NCBI RefSeq assembly: GCF_000298235.1
Contig: NZ_BAHE01000016.1
Coordinates: forward strand, 1-64,000
From: Gordonia namibiensis NBRC 108229
Lineage (GTDB): Bacteria > Actinomycetota > Actinomycetes > Mycobacteriales > Mycobacteriaceae
Length of the DNA stretch: 64,000 nt
Direction of reading: 5' to 3'
Below the pieces are notes generated by a model. That model did no database searches, was not told where the DNA came from, and saw nothing but the letters and a program-made list of their open reading frames with translations. Shown here piece after piece: positions 31,834-39,560 of this stretch (position 1 is its first letter; the number at the start of each line of letters is the position of its first letter). A program made the translations under genes and the position numbers.

Positions 31834-33213
31834 ATGGGACGCGCGATCACGCAGCCGGGGCGGAACACCCCGATCAAACGGAAGCGGCTAAAAGACAAGG
31901 ACGGCAACGAGATTAAGGGTCGGTGGGTGGCTTGGTGCCGATACGCCGGTGATGATGGCGTGGTGCGTCGGGCGAAACGGTATTCACCCGACGGTGTTCG
32001 TGACCCCCATGGGGCCAAAGCGGTTGCCGCGCTTGAGGATGCGTTACCCGACCTGAAAGCTTCGTCGGGCGCTGCACCTCGGCAGAAGGTCGATGAGGAG
32101 ACGTTGGTCGATCTGCTCCGGGTGGAGTTATCGAAGATTCGAAAGTCGCCTGAGTACTACTCGCGGCGCACGGTCGACTCGTATACGAGGGTTGAGCGGG
32201 TGATGGTGTCGTCGGTGCTCGACGACGAGGACAAGCCGAATGTGTGTCGGGAAGGTGGGCACGACCACCTCGGAGTAGTGAAGGACACCCCCGCGAAGTT
32301 GGTGACGGCGGCGGATTTGAAGGCCGTCATTTTCGACATCGAGTCCGGGCATGACCGGGTGACGGCGTCGCAGGCGCGGACTCTGCTGCGGTTGGTGGGG
32401 AGCTACCTCGTCGACTCGGGGGTGTGGACGGTGAACCTGGCCAGCGCCGTCGAGTTCCGTCGTCGTCGGCATGCGAAGGGTGCGGCGATGGGCTTGGGTC
32501 GGGATGAGGCTCTTGAGCTGATGTCGGCCCTGCGGACTTCGGAGGCGGAGTTGCCGCCGTCGAAGTCGGGCACGCGGGCGACGGGTCGGACGGTGTCGGA
32601 GTTCGCGGCGACGGTGGATCTTGTCGACCCGCTGATGATGACGTTGTGGACTGGTCTGCGGCGGTCGGAGGTGTTGGCGTTGCTGTGGTCCGACGTCGAC
32701 TTCGAGGCGCAGGCGTTGACGGTTCGGCACCACATTGTCCGGGCGTACCAGCATCACGGTGAGGGTGAGGGTCCGAAGACGGAACTCCTCCACGAGGCCG
32801 CGACCAAGACGGAGAACAGTGCGCGGGTGATCCCGCTCGCGGACGAGGTTGTCGAGATGTTGCAGCGGCGGCGGCGTGAGTACATGACCGGTGAGCGGGT
32901 GGCGCCTCGGGTGGGTGTTGAGCCGGTGATTTTTCCGACGACGGTCGGCGGGCTGCGAGACCCGGACACCTTCGCCTCTCAGTGGACGCGGATCCGGGGC
33001 GCCCTTGGAGTGCCGTGGTTGACGTTGCACCGACTCCGGAAGTCGACGGCTCGGATCCTGCATGACGCGGGTTTCACGTCACGGCAGATTGCAGACCTGC
33101 TCGGGCATGCCCAGATTTCGATGACTGAGGACACCTACATCGGGCGAGGTTCGGGGCCGTCGCGTGAGGTGGCTGCGGGGCTGTCTGCGGCGTTGGGGTC
33201 TGCGACCAAGTAG
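31834..33213 (+). CDS. int: Tyrosine-recombinase integrase of the element
   Basis: Integrase of 459 aa that inserts the element into tRNA-Arg. The N-terminal part (RNTPIKRKRLKDKDGNEIKG, then WVAWCRYAG) is the AP2-like arm-binding region, the core-binding domain follows, and the catalytic domain has Arg 276 (TGLRRSEVLAL), His 399 and Arg 402 (LHRLRKS), His 425 (LLGHAQ) and nucleophile Tyr 435 (DTYIGRG), so it should be active. ATG 31834 is chosen; ATG 31786 and GTG-type starts upstream are possible. The stop is 91 bp from the intact tRNA. Confidence 0.93.
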   Translation: MGRAITQPGRNTPIKRKRLKDKDGNEIKGRWVAWCRYAGDDGVVRRAKRYSPDGVRDPHGAKAVAALEDALPDLKASSGAAPRQKVDEETLVDLLRVELSKIRKSPEYYSRRTVDSYTRVERVMVSSVLDDEDKPNVCREGGHDHLGVVKDTPAKLVTAADLKAVIFDIESGHDRVTASQARTLLRLVGSYLVDSGVWTVNLASAVEFRRRRHAKGAAMGLGRDEALELMSALRTSEAELPPSKSGTRATGRTVSEFAATVDLVDPLMMTLWTGLRRSEVLALLWSDVDFEAQALTVRHHIVRAYQHHGEGEGPKTELLHEAATKTENSARVIPLADEVVEMLQRRRREYMTGERVAPRVGVEPVIFPTTVGGLRDPDTFASQWTRIRGALGVPWLTLHRLRKSTARILHDAGFTSRQIADLLGHAQISMTEDTYIGRGSGPSREVAAGLSAALGSATK

Positions 33214-33238
33214 GGGATTGCTGCCCAATAAGACACAT

Positions 33239-33283
33239 AAACGGCACCTGAGGCCTCCTGGTTGGAGGTTCGGGTGCCGTTTT
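33239..33283 (+). terminator. Integrase terminator hairpin, also carrying AAACGGCAC motifs
   Basis: AAACGGCACC (33239-33248) pairs with GGTGCCGTTT (33273-33282), with an inner CCTC/GAGG pair, and a short T-rich end follows. It ends int transcription before the convergent tRNA. The stem arms are the same motif found at the left end of the element, so it may be bound by recombination proteins as well. Confidence 0.65.
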
Positions 33284-33303
33284 CGTGCATACTGGCTGGT
33301 CAG

Positions 33304-33377
33304 TGCCCCCGGCAGGATTCGAACCTGCGACCTAGGGATTAGAAGGCCCTTGCTCTATCCACCTGAGCTACGGAGGC
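33304..33377 (-). tRNA. tRNA-Arg (UCU), attachment target of the element
   Basis: On the minus strand: acceptor GCCTCCG/CGGGGGC (one G-T pair), D-arm GCTC/GAGC, anticodon loop CTTCTAA giving TCT, T-arm GCAGG-TTCGAAT-CCTGC. There is a C-T mismatch at the base of the anticodon stem. No CCA is encoded. Positions 33305-33342 are shared with the left attachment site, so the 3' half is supplied by the element. Confidence 0.95.
33305..33342. repeat. Right attachment site (attR) inside tRNA-Arg
   Basis: 38 bp identical to 20022-20059. It spans from the acceptor 3' end to the anticodon loop, so integration rebuilds a complete tRNA gene at this end. Identity breaks at 33304 and 33343. Confidence 0.95.
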
Positions 33378-33521
33378 TGGTCGACGCTCGTGACATCAGA
33401 CACGCGGCGTCGGGCACATGGAGTTTACGACATGGCGCCGGCTCCGCCGCAGGTGTGCCGCACACCACGGGCTGACCAGGTCGGAGGGTGTGTCGTCGAC
33501 GCCCGGACCTACAGTTGAGGA

Positions 33522-35546
33522 ATGACCCGCTCGTCGACGTCCGCCACGCCGGATCAGAATCGCGACGCGATGAACGAACCGCGCGGCGTCGTCACCGCGG
33601 TCCTCTGGGCGTCGGGATGGCTCGCCGCGATCGTCGCCATCGCCGTCACCGCCGTCTCCGCGTCCACCGCGCTCAAGCTGACCGGCGTCCCCGACCCCGG
33701 CCCGCTCACCACTTACGGGCTGCCGACGCTGACCGCGATCGGTGAGTTCGCGGCCGCGATCGCGCTCGGCTGCTCGGTGTTCGCAGCCTTCTTCGTGCCG
33801 CCGCAGTCCGACAATGTGCTCGACGTCGGCGGTTATCGCGCCATCCGGATCGCGGCGTCGTCGGCGCTGGTCTGGTCGGTGTGTGCGCTGCTGCTGATGC
33901 CGCTGTCGGCGTCGGAGGTCAGCGGTTCGCCGCTGTCGGAGGCCATCAAACCGGCCAACCTGATCAACGCCTACGGCCAGGTCGCCGAGGTGCGCACCTG
34001 GTTCTGGACGGCCGTGTTCGCGCTGGTCGCGGCAATCATCGCGCGGACGATCCTCAAGTGGGGTCCGACAGTCGCGGTCATCGCGTTCACGATCTTCAGC
34101 CTGATGCCGTCGGCACTCGCCGGTCACTCGTCGTCGGGCGGCAACCACGACATCGCCACCAACAGCCTCATCCTCCACCTGATCGGGGCGACGCTGTGGC
34201 TCGGCGGACTCGCCGCGGTGGTCGTCTACGCGCTCGCGTCCGGGCGGTGGCGGGCACTGGCGGTCCGACGCTTTTCCCGCGTCGCGTTCTGGTGCATCAT
34301 CGTCGTCGGCCTCAGCGGCGGGGTCAACGCCGCCGTTCGGGTGCCCTTCGATCAGCTCTTCTCCGACACCTACGGTCAGCTCGTCATCGCCAAGGTCGCG
34401 GCGCTCGTCGTCCTCGGCGCTCTCGGTGCGTGGCACCGCCGCGTGACCATCGCCCAGCTCGACTCGGAGGAGCGGCCGTCGCTGTTCGTCCGGTTCGGAC
34501 TCGTGGAACTGGCTGTCTTCGCGGCCACCTTCGGTCTCGCGGTCGGCCTCAGCCGGACCCCGCCGCCGGCCCTCGACACCGCGAACGTCTCCCCGGTCGA
34601 GAACGCCATCGGCTACGACATCGACGGTCCGCCGACCTTCCTCCGCTTCTTCACCGACTGGCGTTTCGACCTCATCTTCGGTCTCGCCGCGATCGTCCTG
34701 GCAGTCGTGTACATCCGCGGCGTCGTGCGCCTGAAGCGCCGCGGCGACGACTGGCCGATCGGCCGCACCTTCGCGTGGCTTCTCGGATGCCTGCTGCTGC
34801 TCCTGGCGACCTCGTCGGGCCTCGGGAGGTACGCACCGGCGATGTTCAGCATCCACATGATCGCCCACATGCTGATGTCGATGATGATCCCCGTCCTGCT
34901 GGTGCTGGGCGGCCCGGTGACGCTGGCTTTGCGCGCACTCCCGCCGGCCGGCCGCGGCAACCCGCCCGGACCCCGCGAGTGGATTCAGGCCGGCGTGCAC
35001 TCCGGGCCGTCGCGCTTCCTGACGCATCCGCTGATCGCAGCCATCATGTTCGTCGGCAGCTTCTACATCCTCTACCTCGGCGGCCTGTACGAGTCGGTGG
35101 TCGAATACCACGCGGCGCACCTGCTGATGAACCTGCACTTCCTGCTCAGCGGCTACCTGTTCTACTGGCTCGTCATCGGGATCGACCCGGCACCACGACA
35201 GGTCAAACCGGTCGCCAAACTCGGCATCGTTCTCGGCTCGCTGCCGTTCCACGCCTTCTTCGGCGTGGCCCTCATGATGACCACCGCCGTCATCGCCGAG
35301 AACTACTACCGCGGACTCAATCTGCCGTGGACCTACAACCTGTTCGACGACCAGCGCGCCGGTGGCGGAATCGCCTGGGCGGCAGGCGAGATCCCGCTCG
35401 TCGTCATCATGCTGGCCCTGCTGGTCCAGTGGCAACGCAGCGACACCCGGCAGGCGAAACGCTACGACCGCAACGCGGCCCGCGACCATGACGCCGAGCT
35501 CGAGAACTACAACGACATGCTCAAGGAACTCAACAAACGCGGCTGA
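33522..35546 (+). CDS. CopD/CtaG-type membrane protein (cytochrome c oxidase assembly-like)
   Basis: Integral membrane protein of 674 aa. The N-terminal half (about 25-350) matches the copper-resistance CopD domain with about eight helices. The C-terminal half (about 365-640) matches caa3_CtaG, with conserved histidines in SIHMIAHMLMSMMIPVLLVL, EYHAAHLLMNLHFL and LPFHAFFGVALMM that may bind copper. This fusion is known in mycobacteria (Rv0102 type). Probable role: copper delivery to the periplasmic side for cytochrome oxidase assembly. It lies just right of the tRNA-Arg insertion site and is transcribed away from it. Confidence 0.85.
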   Translation: MTRSSTSATPDQNRDAMNEPRGVVTAVLWASGWLAAIVAIAVTAVSASTALKLTGVPDPGPLTTYGLPTLTAIGEFAAAIALGCSVFAAFFVPPQSDNVLDVGGYRAIRIAASSALVWSVCALLLMPLSASEVSGSPLSEAIKPANLINAYGQVAEVRTWFWTAVFALVAAIIARTILKWGPTVAVIAFTIFSLMPSALAGHSSSGGNHDIATNSLILHLIGATLWLGGLAAVVVYALASGRWRALAVRRFSRVAFWCIIVVGLSGGVNAAVRVPFDQLFSDTYGQLVIAKVAALVVLGALGAWHRRVTIAQLDSEERPSLFVRFGLVELAVFAATFGLAVGLSRTPPPALDTANVSPVENAIGYDIDGPPTFLRFFTDWRFDLIFGLAAIVLAVVYIRGVVRLKRRGDDWPIGRTFAWLLGCLLLLLATSSGLGRYAPAMFSIHMIAHMLMSMMIPVLLVLGGPVTLALRALPPAGRGNPPGPREWIQAGVHSGPSRFLTHPLIAAIMFVGSFYILYLGGLYESVVEYHAAHLLMNLHFLLSGYLFYWLVIGIDPAPRQVKPVAKLGIVLGSLPFHAFFGVALMMTTAVIAENYYRGLNLPWTYNLFDDQRAGGGIAWAAGEIPLVVIMLALLVQWQRSDTRQAKRYDRNAARDHDAELENYNDMLKELNKRG

Positions 35547-35559
35547 GCTCCAACAGGAT

Positions 35560-36150
35560 TCAGCTCGATCCCGTCGAGACCGCGCAGACGGACTCACCGG
35601 CCTGGGCCAGGGCCGCGACGTGCAGCGGGTCGAAACCGGCGCCGGCGGCGGACCGAGCACTCGACACGGCCAGTTCCGGCGGGCAGCGCAGGGTCGTCAC
35701 GACGTCGCGTGAGGCCGCGAGTTCGTCGACGATCGCCACGTTGAACTCGTTGATCGCCGCACGGACCGGACCGAGATCCGGTGTCGCGGGCGGAGCTGTC
35801 TGCCCGGGCAACTCCCACAGGGCGAACAACCCTCGTTGGACCGTCTTGCTCGCCTCGATCTGATCCCGGAACACGTTGCGTACGTAGGCGGGGTCGAGGT
35901 CCCGGTCGAGAGCGAGCTGCGACACGGTGTCGAGGACGACCTGTTCACGCGCGGGATCGTCGATGGCAGCGCCCGATGCCCACTTCGACGCGGCCACCGC
36001 GTCGGCCAGCGCGAGGCGCCCGGCGACCGCGTCGGTCAGGCCCGACAAGGAAGGGGCAGGTGCCGCCGCGGACAGAGGTGGCGTGGACAAGGGTGGCGCG
36101 ACCAACGTCGAGGCCGCCATCAGACCCACCAGGAACCCTCGCAGTCGCAT
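35560..36150 (-). CDS. Secreted chorismate mutase (AroQ-gamma type)
   Basis: Exported enzyme of 196 aa. A signal peptide (LRGFLVGLMAASTLVAPPLS) is followed by an all-helical domain with LADAVAASKWASGAAIDDPA and YVRNVFRDQIEASKTVQRGL, the pattern of secreted *MtCM-type chorismate mutases of mycobacteria (Rv1885c). Two cysteines near the end (TLRCPPEL, ESVCAV) would form the family's disulfide. It converts chorismate to prephenate; why it is exported is not understood. It converges with the CopD/CtaG gene with 13 bp between stops. Confidence 0.9.
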   Translation of the reverse strand: MRLRGFLVGLMAASTLVAPPLSTPPLSAAAPAPSLSGLTDAVAGRLALADAVAASKWASGAAIDDPAREQVVLDTVSQLALDRDLDPAYVRNVFRDQIEASKTVQRGLFALWELPGQTAPPATPDLGPVRAAINEFNVAIVDELAASRDVVTTLRCPPELAVSSARSAAGAGFDPLHVAALAQAGESVCAVSTGSS

Positions 36151-36308
36151 ATCGCGATCCTATGGGCGGAACGCCAGAGGTACCGGCGATCTGTGTGTAA
36201 ACCTCGGAGAGTTCTCCACAGCCCGATCAGGTCCCCGTCTCGGACGCACGCCGGGGGAGATGCTGATGCGGCCACACTTCCCGTGGCCGACACCAGTAGG
36301 AGACGACT

Positions 36309-36743
36309 ATGTTTGAGACGTACACGACCGTCATCGGAACCGTTGTGTCCGAGCCCCGCCGACGCCAGACCACCACCGGCGAGGACGTGATCTCGTTCCG
36401 CGTGGCCTGCACCTCGCGCCGCATCGACAAGCGCAGCGGCGAGTGGGTGGACGGACCGACGCTGTATCTGACGGTGAGCTGCTGGCGCCGACTCCTCGCC
36501 GGCGTCGGCCTCGCCATCGCGAAGGGGCGGCCGGTCATGGCGCACGGTCAGATCAAGACCAACGAGTACCCGACGGCCGACGGGTCACGCCGCTCCGACC
36601 TCGAGATGACCGCCGTCGCCGTGGGACTCGACCTGAGTCGCTGCATCGTCACCTACCGCGGCACGCCGTCGTCGGAGCGAGACATCGCGGCCGCACTTCC
36701 GGTCGCCGCCGCAGACAAGGCGGAAACCCAGACGGCCGCGTAA
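36309..36743 (+). CDS. ssb: Single-stranded DNA-binding protein paralogue
   Basis: Protein of 144 aa with an OB fold: MFETYTTVIGTVVSEPRRRQ, VISFRVACTSRR, LYLTVSCWRRLLAGVGLAIA, GRPVMAHGQIKTNEYPTADG. The long acidic tail and terminal DDIPF of canonical SSB are missing; the C-terminus ends in KAETQTAA. It therefore corresponds to the shorter second SSB of actinobacteria (M. tuberculosis Rv2478c region) rather than the replicative SSB. It is convergent with the RsbW-like gene, 3 bp between stops. Confidence 0.9.
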   Translation: MFETYTTVIGTVVSEPRRRQTTTGEDVISFRVACTSRRIDKRSGEWVDGPTLYLTVSCWRRLLAGVGLAIAKGRPVMAHGQIKTNEYPTADGSRRSDLEMTAVAVGLDLSRCIVTYRGTPSSERDIAAALPVAAADKAETQTAA

Positions 36744-36746
36744 GGG

Positions 36747-37160
36747 TCACGCGGTTCGGTTGCGGACCAGCCGCCAAAGGTTGTGTCCGTCGGAGCGGCG
36801 GTAGGACAACTCGTCGAGGACCCTGACGGCGATGGCGAGTCCGCGTCCTCGTTCGGCGACATCCTCGGGCAGGCTCACGGTGTCGAGGTCGACGCGAGCC
36901 GGATGGCCGTCATCGCGGTAACGTGCCTCGATCCGGTCCGGGGTCACCTCGACCTCGAGGCGGAGGTGCACGGTGCTCCCGTCCCGCGCGTGTTCGATGA
37001 TGTTCGCGCCGATCTCGGCCAGGGCGAGCTCGAACTGCATGGCATCCATGTCGCCGACGGGGCATGTGCGCAACAGGTCCGCGAGGAGCGCGTGGACGTG
37101 CTCGAGGGTGTCGTCGGAGGTGATCTCCTCGAGTTCGCGCGTCCCCGTCTGTTCGGTCAT
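36747..37160 (-). CDS. RsbW-like anti-sigma / switch-protein kinase
   Basis: Protein of 137 aa with a GHKL ATPase fold: N-box ELALAEIGANIIEHA, a G1 region that is degenerate (RYRDDGHP in place of DxGxG), and G2 RGRGLAIAVRVLDE. Such kinases phosphorylate a STAS antagonist and bind a target when the antagonist is phosphorylated. It is the last gene of a five-gene operon and lies 19 bp after the STAS gene. With no sigma-factor gene nearby, its target could be a distant sigma factor or a component of the polysaccharide synthase itself. Confidence 0.85.
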   Translation of the reverse strand: MTEQTGTRELEEITSDDTLEHVHALLADLLRTCPVGDMDAMQFELALAEIGANIIEHARDGSTVHLRLEVEVTPDRIEARYRDDGHPARVDLDTVSLPEDVAERGRGLAIAVRVLDELSYRRSDGHNLWRLVRNRTA

Positions 37161-37179
37161 GACGGTGATCCGGCGGATC

Positions 37180-37536
37180 TCATTCGACGGTCTCCGCGGC
37201 CGGACCGAACGCGGAGTCCGCGGACTCGTGCACGCGCAGAACCCGATTGAGATTGGTCAACTCCAGGACGGTCACGACCTGCTCGGTGGGAGCCGCGATC
37301 CGCAGATCTCCACCGGCCTGCCGCGCCACCTTCAGCCCGGAGACGAGCGCTCCGAGACCGGACGAGTCGATGAAGTCGGTCCCGGACAGGTCGACGACGA
37401 TCCGGGACGATCCGGCGCCGACGAGCTCGTGCAACTGATCGCGCAGCTTGGGGGCCGCGACCATGTTGAGTCGGCCGGCGGGGGTGATCGCCACGGCATC
37501 GCCGTTCACGGCGCGGGTTGCGAAGGTCGTCATCAT
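37180..37536 (-). CDS. STAS-domain anti-sigma factor antagonist
   Basis: Protein of 118 aa. The STAS core includes GRLNMVAAPKLRDQLHELVG, then RIVVDLSGTDFIDSSGLGAL, where one of the adjacent serines is the conserved phosphorylation site. ATG 37536 overlaps the preceding stop by 4 bp (ATGA); ATG 37533 is an alternative. A ribosome-binding site (AAAGG) is present. It should be the substrate of the RsbW-like kinase downstream and of the SpoIIE phosphatase upstream in the same operon. Confidence 0.88.
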   Translation of the reverse strand: MMTTFATRAVNGDAVAITPAGRLNMVAAPKLRDQLHELVGAGSSRIVVDLSGTDFIDSSGLGALVSGLKVARQAGGDLRIAAPTEQVVTVLELTNLNRVLRVHESADSAFGPAAETVE

Positions 37537-39560
37537 GGCCTTTCGTCTGTGGAGCTGTCGGCGGCGGAGTCGTTCGCGGTGGTACCGGCCGCAGTGGTCT
37601 CGTCGTGACCGCGGTAGCGGACCGCCATGATGACGACGCTGAGGATCACCAGATCGAACAGTACCCAGAACAGGTTGACGCCCACGCCCAGAACGGAGAT
37701 CGCGCCCCGCCACAACTGCACGATGCCGATCACCGACGCCACGACGAGGAGGGCCATCGCGGCGAGTTGTGGACGGACGAGGTGCCACGGCAACGCGTCC
37801 TGGGACTGCTTCGTCTTCGGCGTGACCGCGAAGCCCAGGGGCCGGTTCAGGTAGACGTTGCGGAACGCCGTGGTGCAGGCCCGGATCCAGACCGGGAACA
37901 ACGCGAGACTGTACTGCTGTCCCCGCCAGGTCGGGGTGCCTCTGGCCACCACGAGGAACAGCACCTGGTTGATCACCAGGAACGGGATGAGGCGGAGGAA
38001 GAAGTCCCAGCTGTAGGCCTGCACGGGGAGAACCCCCAGGACGAGGTACACCACCGGGGCGGCGATGTAGGCGATCGCCGCGAAGCCCGCCAGGTAGCTC
38101 CACATCGTCGCCCAGTACATGAGTCGCTGGGCAACGGTCAGTCCTTTCTGGACCAGCGGGTTCTCTCGCAGCATCACCTGGATGGTGCCTTGAGCCCACC
38201 GAAGGCGTTGGGTGAGCATCGTTTTCAGGTCCTCAGGGGCAAGACCGTAGGCGAGGTTCTCGTGGTGATACGCCGAATTCCACCCCAGGGCGTGCAGTCG
38301 CATACAGGTGGCCATGTCCTCGGTGACCGAGATCGTCGCGAGCGGCAACATCGGTTGCGCCTCATCGGATCTGCCGACATCGACCGCCGCGACCAGCGCA
38401 CGGATCGACTCGATGGCGCCGAGCGGGGACCATTCGCGATCGGCCAGAACCGCCAGTGCGTCGAAGTCGAGTGCCCCGGCGCCTGCTTCCTGCTCGCTGA
38501 ACTCCGTGAGGGCCTCGATCGCCTCGAGGTCGGCACGCATCACCTCGACATCGGCGTCGACGAGTCCGCGGGCGGCCTCGTCGACCCGCGCCTGGAATCG
38601 GTACGTGATGTCGGCCAGCGGTTCCCGGTCCTTCAGCTGCGTCCGTGCCTCCTTGACCGCGGCATCCACCCGGTCGAGTGCGGCGAGTGCCGGGGCGTTG
38701 TCGCGGACGCGACGCCTGGTTTTGCGGAGCACGGTCCGCGCGGTGCGCAGGGCACGGTCGACGCCGTCCTCGACGGCGGTGACATACTGCGTGATCCCCA
38801 GCTGCATCAACGCTTCCCGTCGCAGCACGGCGTTGGAGCCGCAGAAGAAGGCCGCGTTCCAACCGTCCTTTCCTTGCTGGATCGGCCCGTAGAAGAGCGG
38901 TGCCTGCGATCCGAGCGGGTCCGAGGGCGGCACATTGACGAAGTACTGCGGGGTCTGGACCAGGGCCATCTTCTCGTCGTGGAAGTAGCCGAGCGTGCGG
39001 TCGAGGATCTGAGGTTCGGGAACCTGGTCGGCGTCGAGGATCAGGATGAACTCGCCCTCGGTCTGCATCAGCGCGTTGTTGAGGTTGCCCGCCTTCGCAT
39101 GTCGCGGTTTGTCCAGCCAGTTCGACGACCGGGTCAGGTAATCGACGCCGGCCGCGTGCGCGGCCTCGGCGAGTTCGGCGCGGTCACCGTCGTCGAGAAT
39201 CCAGGTGGTGTGCGGGTAGGTGATGGCCCTGGCGGCGAGCGCGGTCTTCATCACGAGGTCGATCGGTTCGTTGTAGGTGGTGATGAAGACGTCGACCGTC
39301 GCGTCCGCGGGTGGCGGTGGAGGGTCGGGACGGTGCTGCAGTTTCCACATGGTGAGCCCGAACAGCAGCGAGTCGATGAGGCTGTAGGTCTCGGCGACGA
39401 CCAGCGGTACGGCGATCCACCATGCCTCCCAGTTCACCGAGGCCAGCCAGCGCCACACGATGTAGTTGAGTCCGAGCACGGCGGCCACGACGATGAGCAG
39501 CCGCAACCACGGTGACGGGGCGGTCCGCGCGAGGGTGGACTCCTCGAGGCTCTCGCTCAT
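37533..39560 (-). CDS. Cellulose-synthase-like GT2 glycosyltransferase with internal helical insertion
   Basis: Membrane polysaccharide synthase of 675 aa: two N-terminal helices, a cytoplasmic GT2 domain, then about five helices. Catalytic motifs: FITTYNEP, DDGDR (about 122), DADQVPEP (about 175), TED (about 412) and QRLRWAQGT (about 453). Unusually, about 140 residues (about 265-405), highly charged and helical, are inserted between CGSNAVLRREAL and the TED motif. No PilZ domain is seen at the C-terminus, unlike BcsA, so c-di-GMP control is unlikely. ATG 39560 overlaps the upstream stop by 4 bp. It makes a beta-linked exopolysaccharide of unknown composition. Confidence 0.88.
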   Translation of the reverse strand: MSESLEESTLARTAPSPWLRLLIVVAAVLGLNYIVWRWLASVNWEAWWIAVPLVVAETYSLIDSLLFGLTMWKLQHRPDPPPPPADATVDVFITTYNEPIDLVMKTALAARAITYPHTTWILDDGDRAELAEAAHAAGVDYLTRSSNWLDKPRHAKAGNLNNALMQTEGEFILILDADQVPEPQILDRTLGYFHDEKMALVQTPQYFVNVPPSDPLGSQAPLFYGPIQQGKDGWNAAFFCGSNAVLRREALMQLGITQYVTAVEDGVDRALRTARTVLRKTRRRVRDNAPALAALDRVDAAVKEARTQLKDREPLADITYRFQARVDEAARGLVDADVEVMRADLEAIEALTEFSEQEAGAGALDFDALAVLADREWSPLGAIESIRALVAAVDVGRSDEAQPMLPLATISVTEDMATCMRLHALGWNSAYHHENLAYGLAPEDLKTMLTQRLRWAQGTIQVMLRENPLVQKGLTVAQRLMYWATMWSYLAGFAAIAYIAAPVVYLVLGVLPVQAYSWDFFLRLIPFLVINQVLFLVVARGTPTWRGQQYSLALFPVWIRACTTAFRNVYLNRPLGFAVTPKTKQSQDALPWHLVRPQLAAMALLVVASVIGIVQLWRGAISVLGVGVNLFWVLFDLVILSVVIMAVRYRGHDETTAAGTTANDSAADSSTDERP

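Larger units (their letters stand above)
20022..33342. mobile_element. 13.3-kb integrated element in tRNA-Arg(UCU); phage-satellite-like
   Basis: The element is bounded by a perfect 38-bp direct repeat (20022-20059 and 33305-33342) derived from the 3' part of tRNA-Arg. The intact tRNA is at the right end beside the integrase. It encodes a tyrosine integrase, an excisionase-like HTH protein, a WhiB protein, a Prim-Pol/SF3 replication protein with an adjoining iteron origin, a possible capsid-like protein and several unknown small proteins. No large terminase, portal, tail or lysis gene and no FtsK/TraB translocase is visible. Size and content fit phage-inducible satellites better than a prophage or an actinomycete conjugative element. 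Classification is an inference. Confidence 0.85.

Noticed and set aside
20022-33342. Actinomycete integrative and conjugative element (AICE)
   Set aside because: A Prim-Pol Rep and tRNA integration fit, but the defining FtsK/TraB translocase and Spd proteins are absent.
33396-35660. Long minus-strand frame opposite the CopD/CtaG gene
   Set aside because: Shadow of a well-supported membrane protein; it also overlaps the promoter region and is low-complexity.
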